From: Euphorbia lathyris | Lineage: Eukaryota; Streptophyta; Magnoliopsida; Malpighiales; Euphorbiaceae | Direction of reading: 5' to 3' | NCBI RefSeq assembly: GCF_963576675.1 | Contig: NC_088917.1 | Location: forward strand, 75,874,610-75,938,609 | Length of the DNA: 64,000 bases | Shown: positions 1 to 10,805 of the stretch, one piece after another | Layout: every line of letters begins with the position of its first letter | Numbering within the stretch: the stretch's first letter is position 1 | The notes under the pieces: model-generated | Databases searched by the model: none | The model's input: only the letters and a program-made list of their open reading frames with translations | What the model was told of the DNA's origin: nothing | Position numbers and translations under genes: made by a program

Positions 1-716
1 CCTTACACCCCTATATCCGGTCAAAATATTGACTCGTATAGAAAATGCGCTTGACTGTTGACCACACCAATGTAAATCCAGTAAATTTCCCCATAATTTG
101 GGCATCCGTAGAGTCATCTTCCTTGATTTGCAGGTTTCCACGAAACCTTAAGTACAACATATTCACCACAAAAATATGATTCATGAGTACCCACCATGAA
201 ATCAGTTTCAAGAACAACACAAGCCCTAACCTAATTGACAAAAAAAAAAGGAATTATCTCAGAAGAAGAAAGAGGTAAACAAGAAGAAGAAGAAGAAGAA
301 GAAGAAGAAGAAGAAGAAGAAGAAGAAGAAGAATAAAAAGAAGGTAGAGGAGGAATGAAGGAGATGAATACTTACTGTTGAACTTGAATCGGAGACCGAT
401 CGGAGACAGAAGATGAATCGAAGGAATCAGAAAAGAGGAAGGATAGGATTTCTGAGGAGAAGAACGTTAGAGATTTAAGAAGAAAGGAGATTTTTTTACC
501 GTTTAAGTTTCTAAAGCCAACCTTCACTTGCTTTCTAATGAGTGCAATCCCAACTTATCCCACGTTTTTAGAGAGTTGAAGGGGTTGAGAGGCTGTCCCC
601 TAAGTTGAGGGGGTCAGGTGAAAAAAAGTTGCAAGTTTAAAGGATTGTTTGTGATGTTTTTGGAGAGTTAAGGGGATTGAAACGTTGTCCCCTAAGTTGA
701 GTGCCTATTAAGCCTA
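1..716. mobile_element. TIR DNA element, TAGGCTTAAT family, left end outside window
   Basis: This is the right-hand part of a non-autonomous DNA element of the same family as 16751-17756. It ends in CCTATTAAGCCTA at 716, preceded by the family's sub-terminal repeats (CCCCTAAGTTGAG blocks). It contains a (GAA)n microsatellite at about 281-333. On the minus strand, about 99-178 resembles a decayed GRF-type zinc-finger fragment, but the first cysteine codon is changed to TAT. No transposase is visible. The left TIR lies before the window, so no target-site duplication can be tested. Confidence 0.7.
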
Positions 717-827
717 GAAAAAAATAACATCTTGAAACAAAAACTCCTTAATCGGACCTATAATTCAGGAAGGGCTTGTCCAAATGATATTTACATAATA
801 TATGTGGATTCACTATAATTGAATATA
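717..827. other. Short spacer, nothing recognised
   Basis: AT-rich sequence between two inserted elements. Positions 819-827 (TTGAATATA) are the left target-site duplication of the next MITE. Confidence 0.5.
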
Positions 828-1209
828 AGCATTATACCCATTTGGATCCCAAAACTAAAGCTTCAAAGTCAATTGGAATCATAAACTATCAAAATCATTA
901 ATTAGGTCTCTGAACTAAGTAAAAATCATCAATTGAGTCCTCGTTACATCCTAAAATCAGAAAATGTGACTATTTGATATAGACTGTAATAATCTCTGTG
1001 TTGATTCAAAATGAGTTTAGCAAAGAGAGTTTAAAACTGTTCAATCGAATAAATTTCGATGAGGCCTCAATTGAAGATTTTATTTTAGAATGAGGATTCA
1101 ATTGATGATTTTTTATTAGTTCAGGGACCTTATTATTGATGAGTTTGATAATTTAAGGTACTAATTGACTTTGAAACCTTAATTTAGCGGTCCAAAAGGA
1201 TATTATGTC
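828..1209. mobile_element. Mutator-type MITE (382 bp) with 9-bp TSD
   Basis: The left arm from 828 and the right arm ending at 1209 are imperfect inverted repeats over more than 100 bp, both containing the complement of TCAAAGTCAATT and GGTCYCTGAACTAA. The direct repeat TTGAATATA flanks the element at 819-827 and 1210-1218. A 9-bp duplication is typical of Mutator-like elements. No coding capacity. Confidence 0.65.
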
Positions 1210-1364
1210 TTGAATATATAGCACCAAATACATAAGATAAAAAGTGAAAGGCACATATTTACTACAATTGAATATATAGTGTCACATCTATAATAAAGAA
1301 CACCTAATTAATGACACATGATGGTATTAGTAAATTATATCGTAGTATTGTTACTTTAAAAAAA

Positions 1365-1870
1365 AAGCTTAATACCTTATTTGCTCCCTGATCTTGTTTA
1401 AAAAGTTTGATTGGCCTCTTGAACTTTTAAAGTATCTCGATAGCCCTCTAAACTTGCATAAAATATTCAGTTAGCCCCCTAAACTTGCATAAAATGTAAT
1501 CAATCGATCACTCGGTCGCAAAAAAATAAGTTAAATGCGAAAAATGTATTCCACGAGTCATAAAAAAAAGGTAAAACGACCAAAATCGAGATATACGGTT
1601 CTAATATGAAAGAAGACAAGTTTTATAGTTGATCAAGTAATAACTTCATTTCTAATCTATTTTTAAATTATGTAATAACATTCTAAGATGCGTGGAATAC
1701 ATCTTTCGCATTTAACTTACTTTTTTGTGACCGAGTGATCAATTGATCATATTTTACGCAAATTCAGATAGCTAACTAAACACTTTATATATGTTCAGAG
1801 GGTTATCGGAACACTTTGAAAGTTCAAAGCTTTTTGGACAAATTCGGAGAACAAATGATGATTAAGCCTA
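1365..1870. mobile_element. Long-TIR MITE, about 0.5 kb
   Basis: Both ends carry (A)GGCTTAAT termini followed by matching inverted blocks: a cttgaac/tttgaaag region, a GTTAGC block, and GATCACTCGGTC read in opposite directions at about 1507-1518 and 1729-1740. The arms span most of the element. Poly-A runs at both edges prevent a firm TSD call. The termini resemble the first bases of the TAGGCTTAAT family at 16751, although internal sequences differ. No ORF. Confidence 0.6.
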
Positions 1871-3739
1871 AAAAAAATGTAGAACACTCTCATAAATGAC
1901 AAATGCAATCAATGAACTAATTAAAAAATATTGTAAAACTGATTTTGCATTATCAATTGATGAGGTAGTACCACATAATTACTATTTTCATTCCTATGAA
2001 CTTTTTAGTCATATTACCCATCTAAACTAATACATATTAAAGAAAAATTGCATAAAGGGAAGACATGATTGATATAGGGCAAGAACAGTTTTGATGTCGT
2101 GCACCTTAATGAGCAAGTAAAATTTATTCATTCACTGTTAGATCTACGTTTATTAGAATCTTAAGGTGGAGATTCAAAGTATTCCGAGACTTAGTTTTAA
2201 TAAACCTATATCTAACGGTGATCAATAAGCAAATTAATAAAAAAAAATCACAACAAAGTAGAAAATTAATAAAAAAATATAATAAAATGTAAAAAAAAAC
2301 TATGAGCAATCATGTAAAGAACAAACATTTATAAAAATATATTTTCAAATGTATTTGACAAATATATAAACCTGAGATTAATAACAATAGACTGCTAGAA
2401 TAATAACAGACTCCTTTAATAATAATAATAATAGTTTAGTTCTCCTGATGGAATTAAATTGTTTGAGGTTTGACTTAATCACTAATAATATATAGAAAAT
2501 TTTAATCTATATCTATAGTATTGTTTCTTTTTTTGTTTCATGTTCGAACGTGCCAGTAGTTTTGTAAAAAAAAACTTAAAACAATGTCAAATCCGACTTC
2601 TATAAAAAAAATTGTGAATATATTGAGATGAATTGAACTGAAATGTGCCAAATAACAAACTCTAGAAAAAGTAAATAAATTAATCAGAATTTGAAAAATA
2701 GAATTAAAAATGTAACACTGAGAACTTACAAGAATTGATGAATGAACTATTAAAAATAAACTTGTAGGAAAGAAATAAGCTAAACTACCATTAATAAATC
2801 TCTGAACTTCAGTTTGATTTTCTGTGTGTCTTTCTGTGCCAAAAAACCTCCCTTTTAATGCAAACTTCTCACTTTCTGAAGAAAGATCTACAATTGTCAC
2901 TCTCCACTACTCCTAATCTAACGCCACTCCCAACGGCTCTTTCCCACTATCCATTTTCTATTGTCGAATTTCTGTAATTACACGATGTATCTCGTGTTCA
3001 GCAAGGAAGTTCCATGTTTTAGCAAGAGAGATCTGTGATTGCCAAGACTGCTCCATAACCATAACTATAAGGCAAGGTTGCTCCCAACCGTTTTAACCCA
3101 TTAACCCATGTTCTGCTCCACTCACTTTATCCAAGTTCCACGCCCAACTTACTACTATAACTTGCGTATTCGATTCGACAATTGTCCAATTTAGCCAGAA
3201 GTTTTGGTAAATTACCAATCGGCTCTAAACTTCAGTTGTTTCATATATTTTGACAGAAGGGCGTAATTAATGAAATAATACTAGATTCAAGCCAGAATAA
3301 TTGGTAAAATTACTCATTCGGCCTGAAGCTCATCACTTTAAACAAAATGAGCCGAATGAAGTAATTAATTACGAAATCAGCCCAAAACAAAATACGAGTG
3401 AAACAAATATACAGTCATAAATAAATAGGTCTTGCGATAACAAACAAAATCGTAATCTAAATAAACATCAAAATAAATTGGAAAATCCATCATATTTAAC
3501 ATTGTTGGAATAAGAGAAGCATCTAGGCAAAGTAGATATCCCTAATTCCAGTAACTAAAGCAAGATAGCTTTTATAATCCCATAAATTGAAATTGAGATA
3601 AAAAAAATGAAGTTGCCACAAAAAAAAAAAACATTTTAATAACATGCTAATCTTGCAAAAGGTGAAGCCAAAGGAGAGATACTAAAAGAAAGCCAACAAG
3701 AAATGGAAAACTAAAAATTACATTGTGGCTGAAACATAT
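1871..3739. other. AT-rich non-coding stretch
   Basis: No convincing gene, RNA gene or complete transposon was found. The only long frame (minus strand 2538-2900) has no recognisable domain and a composition like its surroundings. Around 3220-3370 there is a loose inverted similarity (an AATCGGC block against GCCGAATG) that may be an old MITE, but boundaries could not be set. Confidence 0.5.
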
Positions 3740-3786
3740 ACAACAACAACAAAACCTTAGTCCCGAAATGATTTGGGGTCGGCTAA
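3740..3786 (-). mobile_element. Au-SINE-like 3' end fragment
   Basis: Read on the minus strand, this segment has the TAGCCGACCCC ... GGGACTAAGG ... TTGTTGTTGT order recalled from the 3' end of plant Au SINEs. Only about 45 bp is present, so it is a truncated remnant. The identification rests on remembered family features, not an alignment. Confidence 0.4.
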
Positions 3787-3825
3787 AATAAAATAGAAAA
3801 GAAAAAGAAAAAATTGTAAAATAAA

Positions 3826-4947
3826 GGGTTAATTACAAAAAACTACCCTGTGGTTTGGCCGATTTGCGATCTGGTACCTATGGTATTTTTTGTTACAAAC
3901 AGGTACATGTGGTTGTCGCCGTTACCAAAATCAAGGAAACGGAAAATTGACTGTTAAATTACAGGGGTATTTTCGGAAACAGATTTTTTTGACTTTTTTT
4001 TGACTTTTTTGTTGACTTCTCTCTTTCCTCATCTCCTTTTCTTCTTTAACGATTTTCTCTCTCTTCTTTTCTTCTTCTCTTCTCCTTCATCTTCCTTCAT
4101 CTTCTTCTTCCTTTCTTCTCTTCTTCCCCATTTCTTTTTCTTTTTCTTCTTCTTCCCCATTTCTTCTTCTTCTTTTCTTCTCTTTTTCCCCATTTCTTTT
4201 TCTTTTTCTTCTTCTTCCCCATTTCTTCTTCTTCTTTTCTTCTCTTTTTCCCCATTTCTTTTTCTTTTTCTTCTTTCTCATTTCTTCTTCTTCCTTTCTT
4301 CTCTTCTTCCCCATCTTCTTTTTTTGTTTTTCATTTCTGGTAAATTCTAGAATTCTGGAATTCTGGAATTTCCAGAATTCTGGAATTTCCAGAATTCTGG
4401 AATTTCTGGAATTCCAGAATTCTGGAAATTCCAGAAAATTCCAGAATTTTCAGAGTTCTGGAATTCTGGAATTTCTGGAATTCCAGATTTCCAGAATTCT
4501 GGAATTTCTAGAAATTCCAGAATTCTGGAATTCACCAGAAGAAAAAAAAAAGGAGAAGAAGAAGAAGAGAGGAGGAAGAAGAAGAAAAGAGAAGAAAGGA
4601 GAAGAAGAAGAAGAAGAAGAAGAAGACGAAGAAGAAGAAGAAGAAGAAGAAGAAGAAGAAGAAGAAGAAAGGAGAAGATGGAGAAGACGAAGAACATCGA
4701 TGGAGAAGACGAAGAACGTGGATGGAGAAGAGAGAAGGGTGAGAGAGAGAGAAAAAATTAAAAAAAAAATTAAAAAATCAAATTTCCGAAATTACCCCTA
4801 TGCCACGTCAGCTTTTTAACAGAATTCTGACCGTCTCCTTGATTTTGCTAACGGTGACAACCACGAGTACCTGTTTGTAACAAAAAATACCACAAGTACC
4901 AGATCGCAAATCGGCCAAACCACATGGTAGTTTTTTGTAATTAACCC
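3826..4947. mobile_element. Foldback-like Mutator-type element (1122 bp) with 9-bp TSD
   Basis: The ends are near-perfect inverted repeats of about 120 bp starting GGGTTAATTACAAAAAAC, with a perfect 9-bp flanking direct repeat TAAAATAAA at 3817-3825 and 4948-4956. The interior is also symmetric: a pyrimidine (TTC-rich) arm at about 4010-4345, a core of overlapping GGAATTC/CCAGAATTC palindromes at about 4345-4535, and a purine (GAA-rich) arm at about 4536-4740. The whole element could fold into one hairpin. The long Phe/Ser/Leu and Lys/Glu reading frames over the arms are by-products of this composition. Confidence 0.85.
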
Positions 4948-4956
4948 TAAAATAAA

Positions 4957-5698
4957 ATAGATACATGACATTTTCTCTTTCACATGATAGAAGATATATG
5001 ACAAACATTTTTTTCTTGTCATTTGATTATTTTTTGCAACAGTATTTTAAATATCTATCAACTGAAAGCTTAAGTGCGAAGAGCCTCAAATTGCATGTGG
5101 CTTTACGATGACACATGTCTGTCATCTTAAGAAAACTAGATTTTAACCGAAAATATACATAATCATAAGATGACACTATGTATATATAATTGTCATTGTT
5201 GTCTAAAAAAAAAGGCAAATTTTGTACGTTTCGCGAGGAAGCAAAAATTTCGAGAAAATATAACACGCTCAAGCATTTAGACATATTATAAAAACCAAAA
5301 AGAAAACCTAATTTCTTCTACAGAGTAAATTAGGTTTCTCTCTACACCTCGATGATTCATTTAGCTCTCACATCCCTCTCTTACCTTACTTCATACGCAT
5401 GGAAGCTTCTACATGAAAATCTTCATTTTTGAAATAAAAAATATAAATGGTAAGCTCTATTTGTTCTCTTCCTTGATCTACTATGGTTTTATTGTTCCTT
5501 AATCGGGCTTTTCCTGATCTGTGTTGTAATAATCATCATATTTACTCTTGCTAAAGTTGTTGAGCCGTTAGAAGAATGATGTATATGGTGCCAAGCAAGA
5601 GGTTCACATTTATTTAGTATATTGATCATGTGTCCCGTTCTTTTGATTTTGTCATATTTCTTTCTGTTTCGTATTTTTATTTTCTTAGTCAATTACAG
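4957..5698. other. Non-coding sequence upstream of the transporter fragment
   Basis: No ORF with a recognisable product. About 5310-5500 is a pyrimidine-rich stretch with an AATTAGGTTTCTCTCT motif that could be an old 5' leader. It is followed by intron-like T-rich sequence ending in a TTACAG acceptor-like site at 5693-5698. Whether this belonged to the transporter gene is inference. Confidence 0.35.
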
Positions 5699-5846
5699 GT
5701 ACACTGAATTTGCAGATGAAATTCCTGTTACAGGGGGGTCTTTTCTTAGCTACACTTGAAATTCCTTGCATTTGGGAATATACTTCGTGAAGTTATTGGA
5801 GGTGATGCTGAGTTAAGTAGATCTTGCTCTTCTTATTTGCAAGTAT
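5699..5846 (+). pseudogene. Decayed plant cationic amino acid transporter (CAT) fragment
   Basis: Starting after an intron-like acceptor at 5697-5698, the plus strand translates to YTEFADEIPVTGGSF, then after a frame break AFGNILREVIGG. These match, in order, the region of plant CAT transporters (APC superfamily) that reads approximately YxEFAxEIPVxGGSF...AAGNIL-E-xIGG, covering adjoining transmembrane helices. Frame changes and a stop (TGA near 5756) interrupt it, and no other exon was found nearby. It is best explained as a gene fragment or pseudogene exon. The family match is from memory of conserved motifs. Confidence 0.5.
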
Positions 5847-5930
5847 ATTAGCATTAGGGATTCTGTTTTCATTTGAATATGTATGAACTGATCCGAGTCT
5901 CTGTCCCTATGAATTTGCAGGGATATTAAC

Positions 5931-6280
5931 CAATGTTATCAAACCCGGACCGGCCCGGCCGGTCGAACCGGGAACCGGTAGGCAGGCCGGTCCGAGTTGG
6001 ACTGGGTCAATGGACCCTCCAAGAATCGGTGTGAACCGGCCGTGGACCGGTTCGACCGGTGGTTAAACCGGGAACCGGCCAACCCGGTTCACACCGAGTT
6101 GCTAATTAAAAAAAAATAATAATTTAAGGAATTTTTTTTAATACAAAATAATTTTAGGAAAAAAAATTAAGAATATAAATTTAGCAAAATGAGGCCGGGA
6201 TAAGAGAGCATATTTCGGTGTGGATCGACTGCACCCACCCCAAATCCGGTTTGATGTCCGGTTCGGTTCTGATAACATTG
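5931..6280. mobile_element. hAT-type MITE (350 bp) with 8-bp TSD
   Basis: The termini CAATGTTATC at 5931-5940 and GATAACATTG at 6271-6280 are perfect inverted repeats, followed inward by CCGG-rich sub-terminal repeats (ACCGG / CCGGT many times). An exact 8-bp direct repeat ATATTAAC flanks the element at 5923-5930 and 6281-6288, as expected for hAT elements. No ORF. It lies shortly after the CAT-like fragment. Confidence 0.88.
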
Positions 6281-6288
6281 ATATTAAC

Positions 6289-6598
6289 AATGCTTATCTA
6301 CATGAAAAGATTGATTAAAGAGTATTTTGATCTTTTAGAGTTGAGACTTTTATGGATTGGGTTTGGTGAATGTAGTAAATTTTAATGTTTGATTTTTTAT
6401 ATTGGAATTGTTGTTGTTGTCGGTCTATTACCTCTAGGTAGCATAATATGCCAAACAAGCATAGATGTTTGTATAGTTATTAGCAGATGTTCAATACTTT
6501 AGGAAATTGACTCTAGGAAACTATTTACAAGCTGTTTAAGTTACTTAATAGCTTAAAACAAACAGGGGCAATTTATAAACTATGGCTTTATCTACTGA
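6289..6598. other. Short AT-rich spacer
   Basis: Nothing recognisable between the hAT MITE and the Helitron. The base at 6598 is the host A (T on the minus strand) next to the Helitron 3' end. Confidence 0.5.
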
Positions 6599-7926
6599 CT
6601 AGTTTTAAACTCGTGCAATGCACGGATGGTTTATATTTTTTTTTAGCATAAAGGACTATCCAATAAAAAAACCATCCATGAAAATATAAATTGGTATTTA
6701 AATACAATATTGTGAATACAATTATGTCTTCCTTTTTTTTTTTTTTTTGTCATCAATGAGATTTTTTAGTTATTTTTTGTTTTTAACTCAATAAAATGTA
6801 CAATGCACGGAATACATTTTTTTTTTTTTGTAAATATTACTATCAAATTGCATTACAATATTTTATCATTGGAACAATTATTAATGTAGTATATAAATTG
6901 CAATATTTTTCCGTGTTACAAATAATTGAAATTTGTCTTGCATTATATCTCAATTAGTAACTTGCATTATATCTTAGTAAATTTAATAAATAGAGGTTAT
7001 ATTTTGATGGTTCTCTTTGTAGTTTTCAAATAAAACTTTAATAAAATAAAGTAATTTTATCTTTAAACTTAATTACGCTTTTAAAAATATAGTTTATAAA
7101 TAATATATAAATATATTTTCCATTTAGTAAATTTAATAAAATAAAGTGATTTATTTTTAAATTTATCTCTACTAAGTTCTTATTCTTGGTTATTAATATC
7201 AATAACAATTTGAAAGGTAATATCAATAACAATTTGAAAGTCTAGTCTTGTATTATTATTAAATAAACAAAAAGTGCAGACATTAAACATCTCAAATTCT
7301 ACAATCTCTATGTCCAGAATAAATGTGTTATGATATTTAAATATCTTTTTTATTATGCCTTCTAATAATTGAATAAGTTGTGTCCAAATTTACATTGTAC
7401 CTATTATATTTTCAAATTGAATTCAGATAACCCCTAAATTTTTGCATCATTTGAATTCTCAACTGGAATACAAACCATCCATGTTGCATGATCCGGTGTA
7501 CGGAAATAATGAAAAACAAAATATGTCATAAATGAAAATGATATCCTTGCATACTACTAATTGAGGCAAATAAATTGATAAAAGAAAGAAGATCTTCTAT
7601 CCTGTGACTAATGCTCCAAAACCAGAGGGAATAAGGTATTGTTCTCATACCTTTTTTTAACTAACAGTTCCCACTCAAAAGCCAGAAGTACAAACCATAT
7701 AAATTCTACTTTTTCCTATACATTTATAAGTCTCTCCTCAAACACCGCCTTCCTAATCTCCTAAAAAATATTTGTTTTAGGTAACTTCTTTCGTTGTTTA
7801 TATATTGAGGCCCTAATTCTTCTGCATTATCCAATTTGGCACGCTCTTTGATCCATATTGAAATAGTGGCAATAGCATGTACTTCCTCAAACTCCCAACT
7901 TGGCACGCTCTTTGCTCGAGAACTTT

Positions 7927-8092
7927 CTACTATATCACTATCCTTTTTCTCTAGATCAAGAGAAGATAGTTGGGAACTCAAAGCAGATTCTGCAAGAAAA
8001 ACATCAATTCCTTTGTATCCATCAGCTGAGGATATGTCAGCAGGTGTTCTGCCAGTAGGATATATGGGAGATGGATTTACTGCTCCTGGAGT
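7927..8092 (-). pseudogene. CAMTA (calmodulin-binding transcription activator)-like gene fragment
   Basis: Within a 137-codon minus-strand frame (8137-7724), residues of about 16-70 include PTGRTPADISSADGYKG followed by FLAESALSSQLSSL. This resembles the end of the ankyrin-repeat region of CAMTA1/2/3-type plant proteins (GRTPADLASANGHKGI..FLAES.L). CG-1, TIG and IQ domains were not found nearby, so this is a fragment, probably captured by the surrounding Helitron. Downstream residues do not follow the usual CAMTA sequence. Two copies of TTGGCACGCTCTTTG (about 7834 and 7901) show a local duplication. Confidence 0.6.
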
Positions 8093-10080
8093 TGCACTAA
8101 GAATGGTTAGGTTTGCTACGGTGTGCAACCTGGTCACATCGAAATAATGTGAAAAGGATGTACAAATTGAATGAGTATTTCTGTATTATATGAAAATCAA
8201 ATTCGCAGAATGAACACTTTGCTATTGTAGCTTGAACCCAAGAAGTAAAATTAGAATCTAGTGCCACACACATTAATACAATTTTACATTCGCTTAGCAT
8301 GTGTAGCATGCCTTTTCCACAAATTTTATTACGGTCTCCAAAAAGAGAATGAAAAAGAAAACCACCCCTTTCTATGACATGGCTTTCCTCTGTGTTTATT
8401 TCTTATGCTAACCTAATGCTGAACCATGGACAAAGTTTACTTTGGAAAGTTTCAATTTCCTCACCTGCCACAAACTTAAAAAGCAAGAAGAAAGAATAGG
8501 GAGGACAAAATGAACTACATATTTTAAGGAAGGAACAATAACTTTTTTATTCAATCATAAACAACAATAGTATATTCATCATATGCACTGTTGAAAAAAT
8601 AAAACAGTAAGAATTCATGCAATTTTTGAGATAGCCAAGTGTATTGAAGAAAGAATAGATTAGTGAAAGAATGGAAAATAGCCAAAGGAACCAAAAAAAT
8701 CAGGACATAATTATTACCTGCATGCATATGATCTCAACATAGACAGTAGAAAGATAGCCTTATCGAGGAGAGATCATAAGGTGAGATCTGAAAATGTTAG
8801 CTATAAGTAATTAATGTAAACAACATAATTACCAAGTGAGAATTGGTTTAATATGTCAGATGGCTATTTGCCATCCTGTCGCCAACATTGTTGGTCCCTC
8901 TCCAATCAATAGCAAAAGGCGTAAGAATCAATAGAGACAACATAGAAAGATGCAACCATAGTAGTTTATTCTAGAAAAAGCTATTTCAGTCTCTCTGCAT
9001 GCCTTGAAAATGGAAGCTTAGATTAAAAAAAAAAAAAGGAGCACAAGGACATTAATACAGATTATGGCATGCATGGAGAACGTGTTAGAAATGCATGTTG
9101 GGGCTACCTCTGCCAAAGTGGTGCCATGGAATTGAAAGAGGTAAAAGTTCAAGTGATTGATATAGTTGCATATTATATGGTGGATCTGGCATCTATGACC
9201 CTTCTTATTCTCAAAATGTCTCTTTTGGGGGGAAGGGAGAAAGATCAAAATGAAGTTAATATCTTGTGAAAGTATATACATCGTTGATATTATAAGTTCA
9301 TATTGCCAGCACTATCAATCATTAATCCCTATTGGGTTAAATATAATGAATGTTGTTTTTCTTATATCATGGTTAGTCTATGATTTTAAGCAGGTAAGTG
9401 GAGTCGTGAGTGTTTTGCTACAGTAATTGACTTACAGAGAGTTTGCAAATACAATTTTCATGGCACCCAACACAGTCAACACTCAAAAACTGTTCGGTAC
9501 CTAAAACTAAGAGAAAGTAGAATCACATTGTTACAGACAGGCATGGAAAACTTGCTTGAGAATGCAGCAACAACCATCCCCAGTTTCTTGACTCCAATTA
9601 AAACCATAAATTGCCTCATCGCATGTCCACAATCTCTGACCATTCCTCATGTTGCCCCGGCTTCTAGTTGGTTTTTTTTCACAGATGAAAGGTACCGATT
9701 TCCAGAGGAATCGAGCGCGATAATCACTCCAAAATGTGAGACCCCTAACTGCACTAAATCCCTATAAAATAAAGTATACAGAAAATACAACACATTGAAC
9801 TCCAATCTAAAATCCTCACTTTCCAAAAAAAACAAACAACTGTAAGAATAGTAATAAATTAGCAAAACATAAATTGCAAAAGACTCCTAAATGAGTACAA
9901 ACATCAAATTTCATAACCCTAATCCTGTATTTAATCACTGGCTAAAAGAGTGAGAGAAAGAGAGCCAGTAAGGAGGATTTAAAATGCAAAATATGAAATT
10001 CACAGAAAACTTTCGTAAAAGTAATTCTTAAAAGTACTGATAGCTTACATATCATTAGCATAAATGTGGCCTAGATGATT

Positions 10081-10162
10081 AATTTCCCTAAAACCGAACA
10101 CCCTCTGCAGTGAACTGAGAAAAAATTTCCCTGAAAGAACACCCTATGCAGCGAACTGAGAA
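10081..10162. repeat. 41-bp direct repeat, two units, spanning the duplication breakpoint
   Basis: Two adjacent units (10081-10121 and 10122-10162) share ATTTCCCT..A....GAACACCCT.TGCAG.GAACTGAGAAAAA with a few mismatches. The left edge of the 37.8-kb tandem duplication (10150/10151) falls inside the second unit. Confidence 0.75.
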
Positions 10163-10805
10163 AAAAATGGTTTTGATCAGCGATGCAAATAACAAAAAGA
10201 GTAGAGAAGAAAATAATTACCTTGATAACCACATCTTCAAACTCTCTGTTACACACCAGCAGCAAGCACCCAAAGGAAACCAGCGCAAGGAAAAACAAAA
10301 ACTAAAAAGAAAATAAGAGGAATTCCAATCGATTTTCCTAGAAATGAAAATGCACAAACCGATTGAGATTGAAGAAATTGCAGATAAAAAAATTGAATGA
10401 AAATTCTACAACCTGGTCTTCCTTTTTATTAACTGCTCCTCCGCATGATACATCGCGTTTAGGGCGAGGAAAACCTCAGTAATCGAGAGGCGAGCCTGTG
10501 TGAAGAGAAGAACAGGGGTTTTATGGGAGAATTTTTTATCGGAGAAAAATTAGAGAACTATAAACGGTTTCCATGATGGAGCGATAATTGCATTATGAAG
10601 AATGAACGTGGGAAGAAGAATGAGAGAAGTTAGATAATTTTTAAAAAGTAAACTGTGTTAAAAGAATGAGAGAATGTGAAGGTTTAAAAAATTGGCACAT
10701 CAGTAAAGAATGGCTTAAAACATGACACATCAGCATTTTTGTTTTTTTTTTTTACTAAGACACATCAGCATTTATAACTACACATTTAGTATATATATAG
10801 ATAGA

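Larger units (their letters stand above)
6599..10805 (-). mobile_element. Helitron (4.2 kb), non-autonomous, minus strand
   Basis: On the minus strand the element starts TCTATCTATATATATACT (5' end at 10805) and ends in CTAG at 6602-6599. Just before the 3' end is a CGTGCATTGCACG hairpin about 10 nt from CTAG. The host bases are A before TC and T after CTAG, the canonical Helitron A|T insertion. Repeated CACATCAGCA/CACATCAG motifs lie near the 5' end. No Rep/helicase ORF is visible. It contains a CAMTA-like fragment (7927-8092) and other exon-like blocks that I could not identify (about 9480-9780 and 10420-10510, minus strand). The duplication breakpoint at 10150 lies inside it. Confidence 0.8.

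Noticed and set aside
2538..2900. 120-codon minus-strand frame
   Set aside because: Starts in AT-rich DNA, hydrophobic-rich composition, no recognisable domain and no splice or promoter context.
4000..4697. Phe/Ser/Leu- and Lys/Glu-rich frames
   Set aside because: Products of the TTC/GAA-rich arms of the foldback element.
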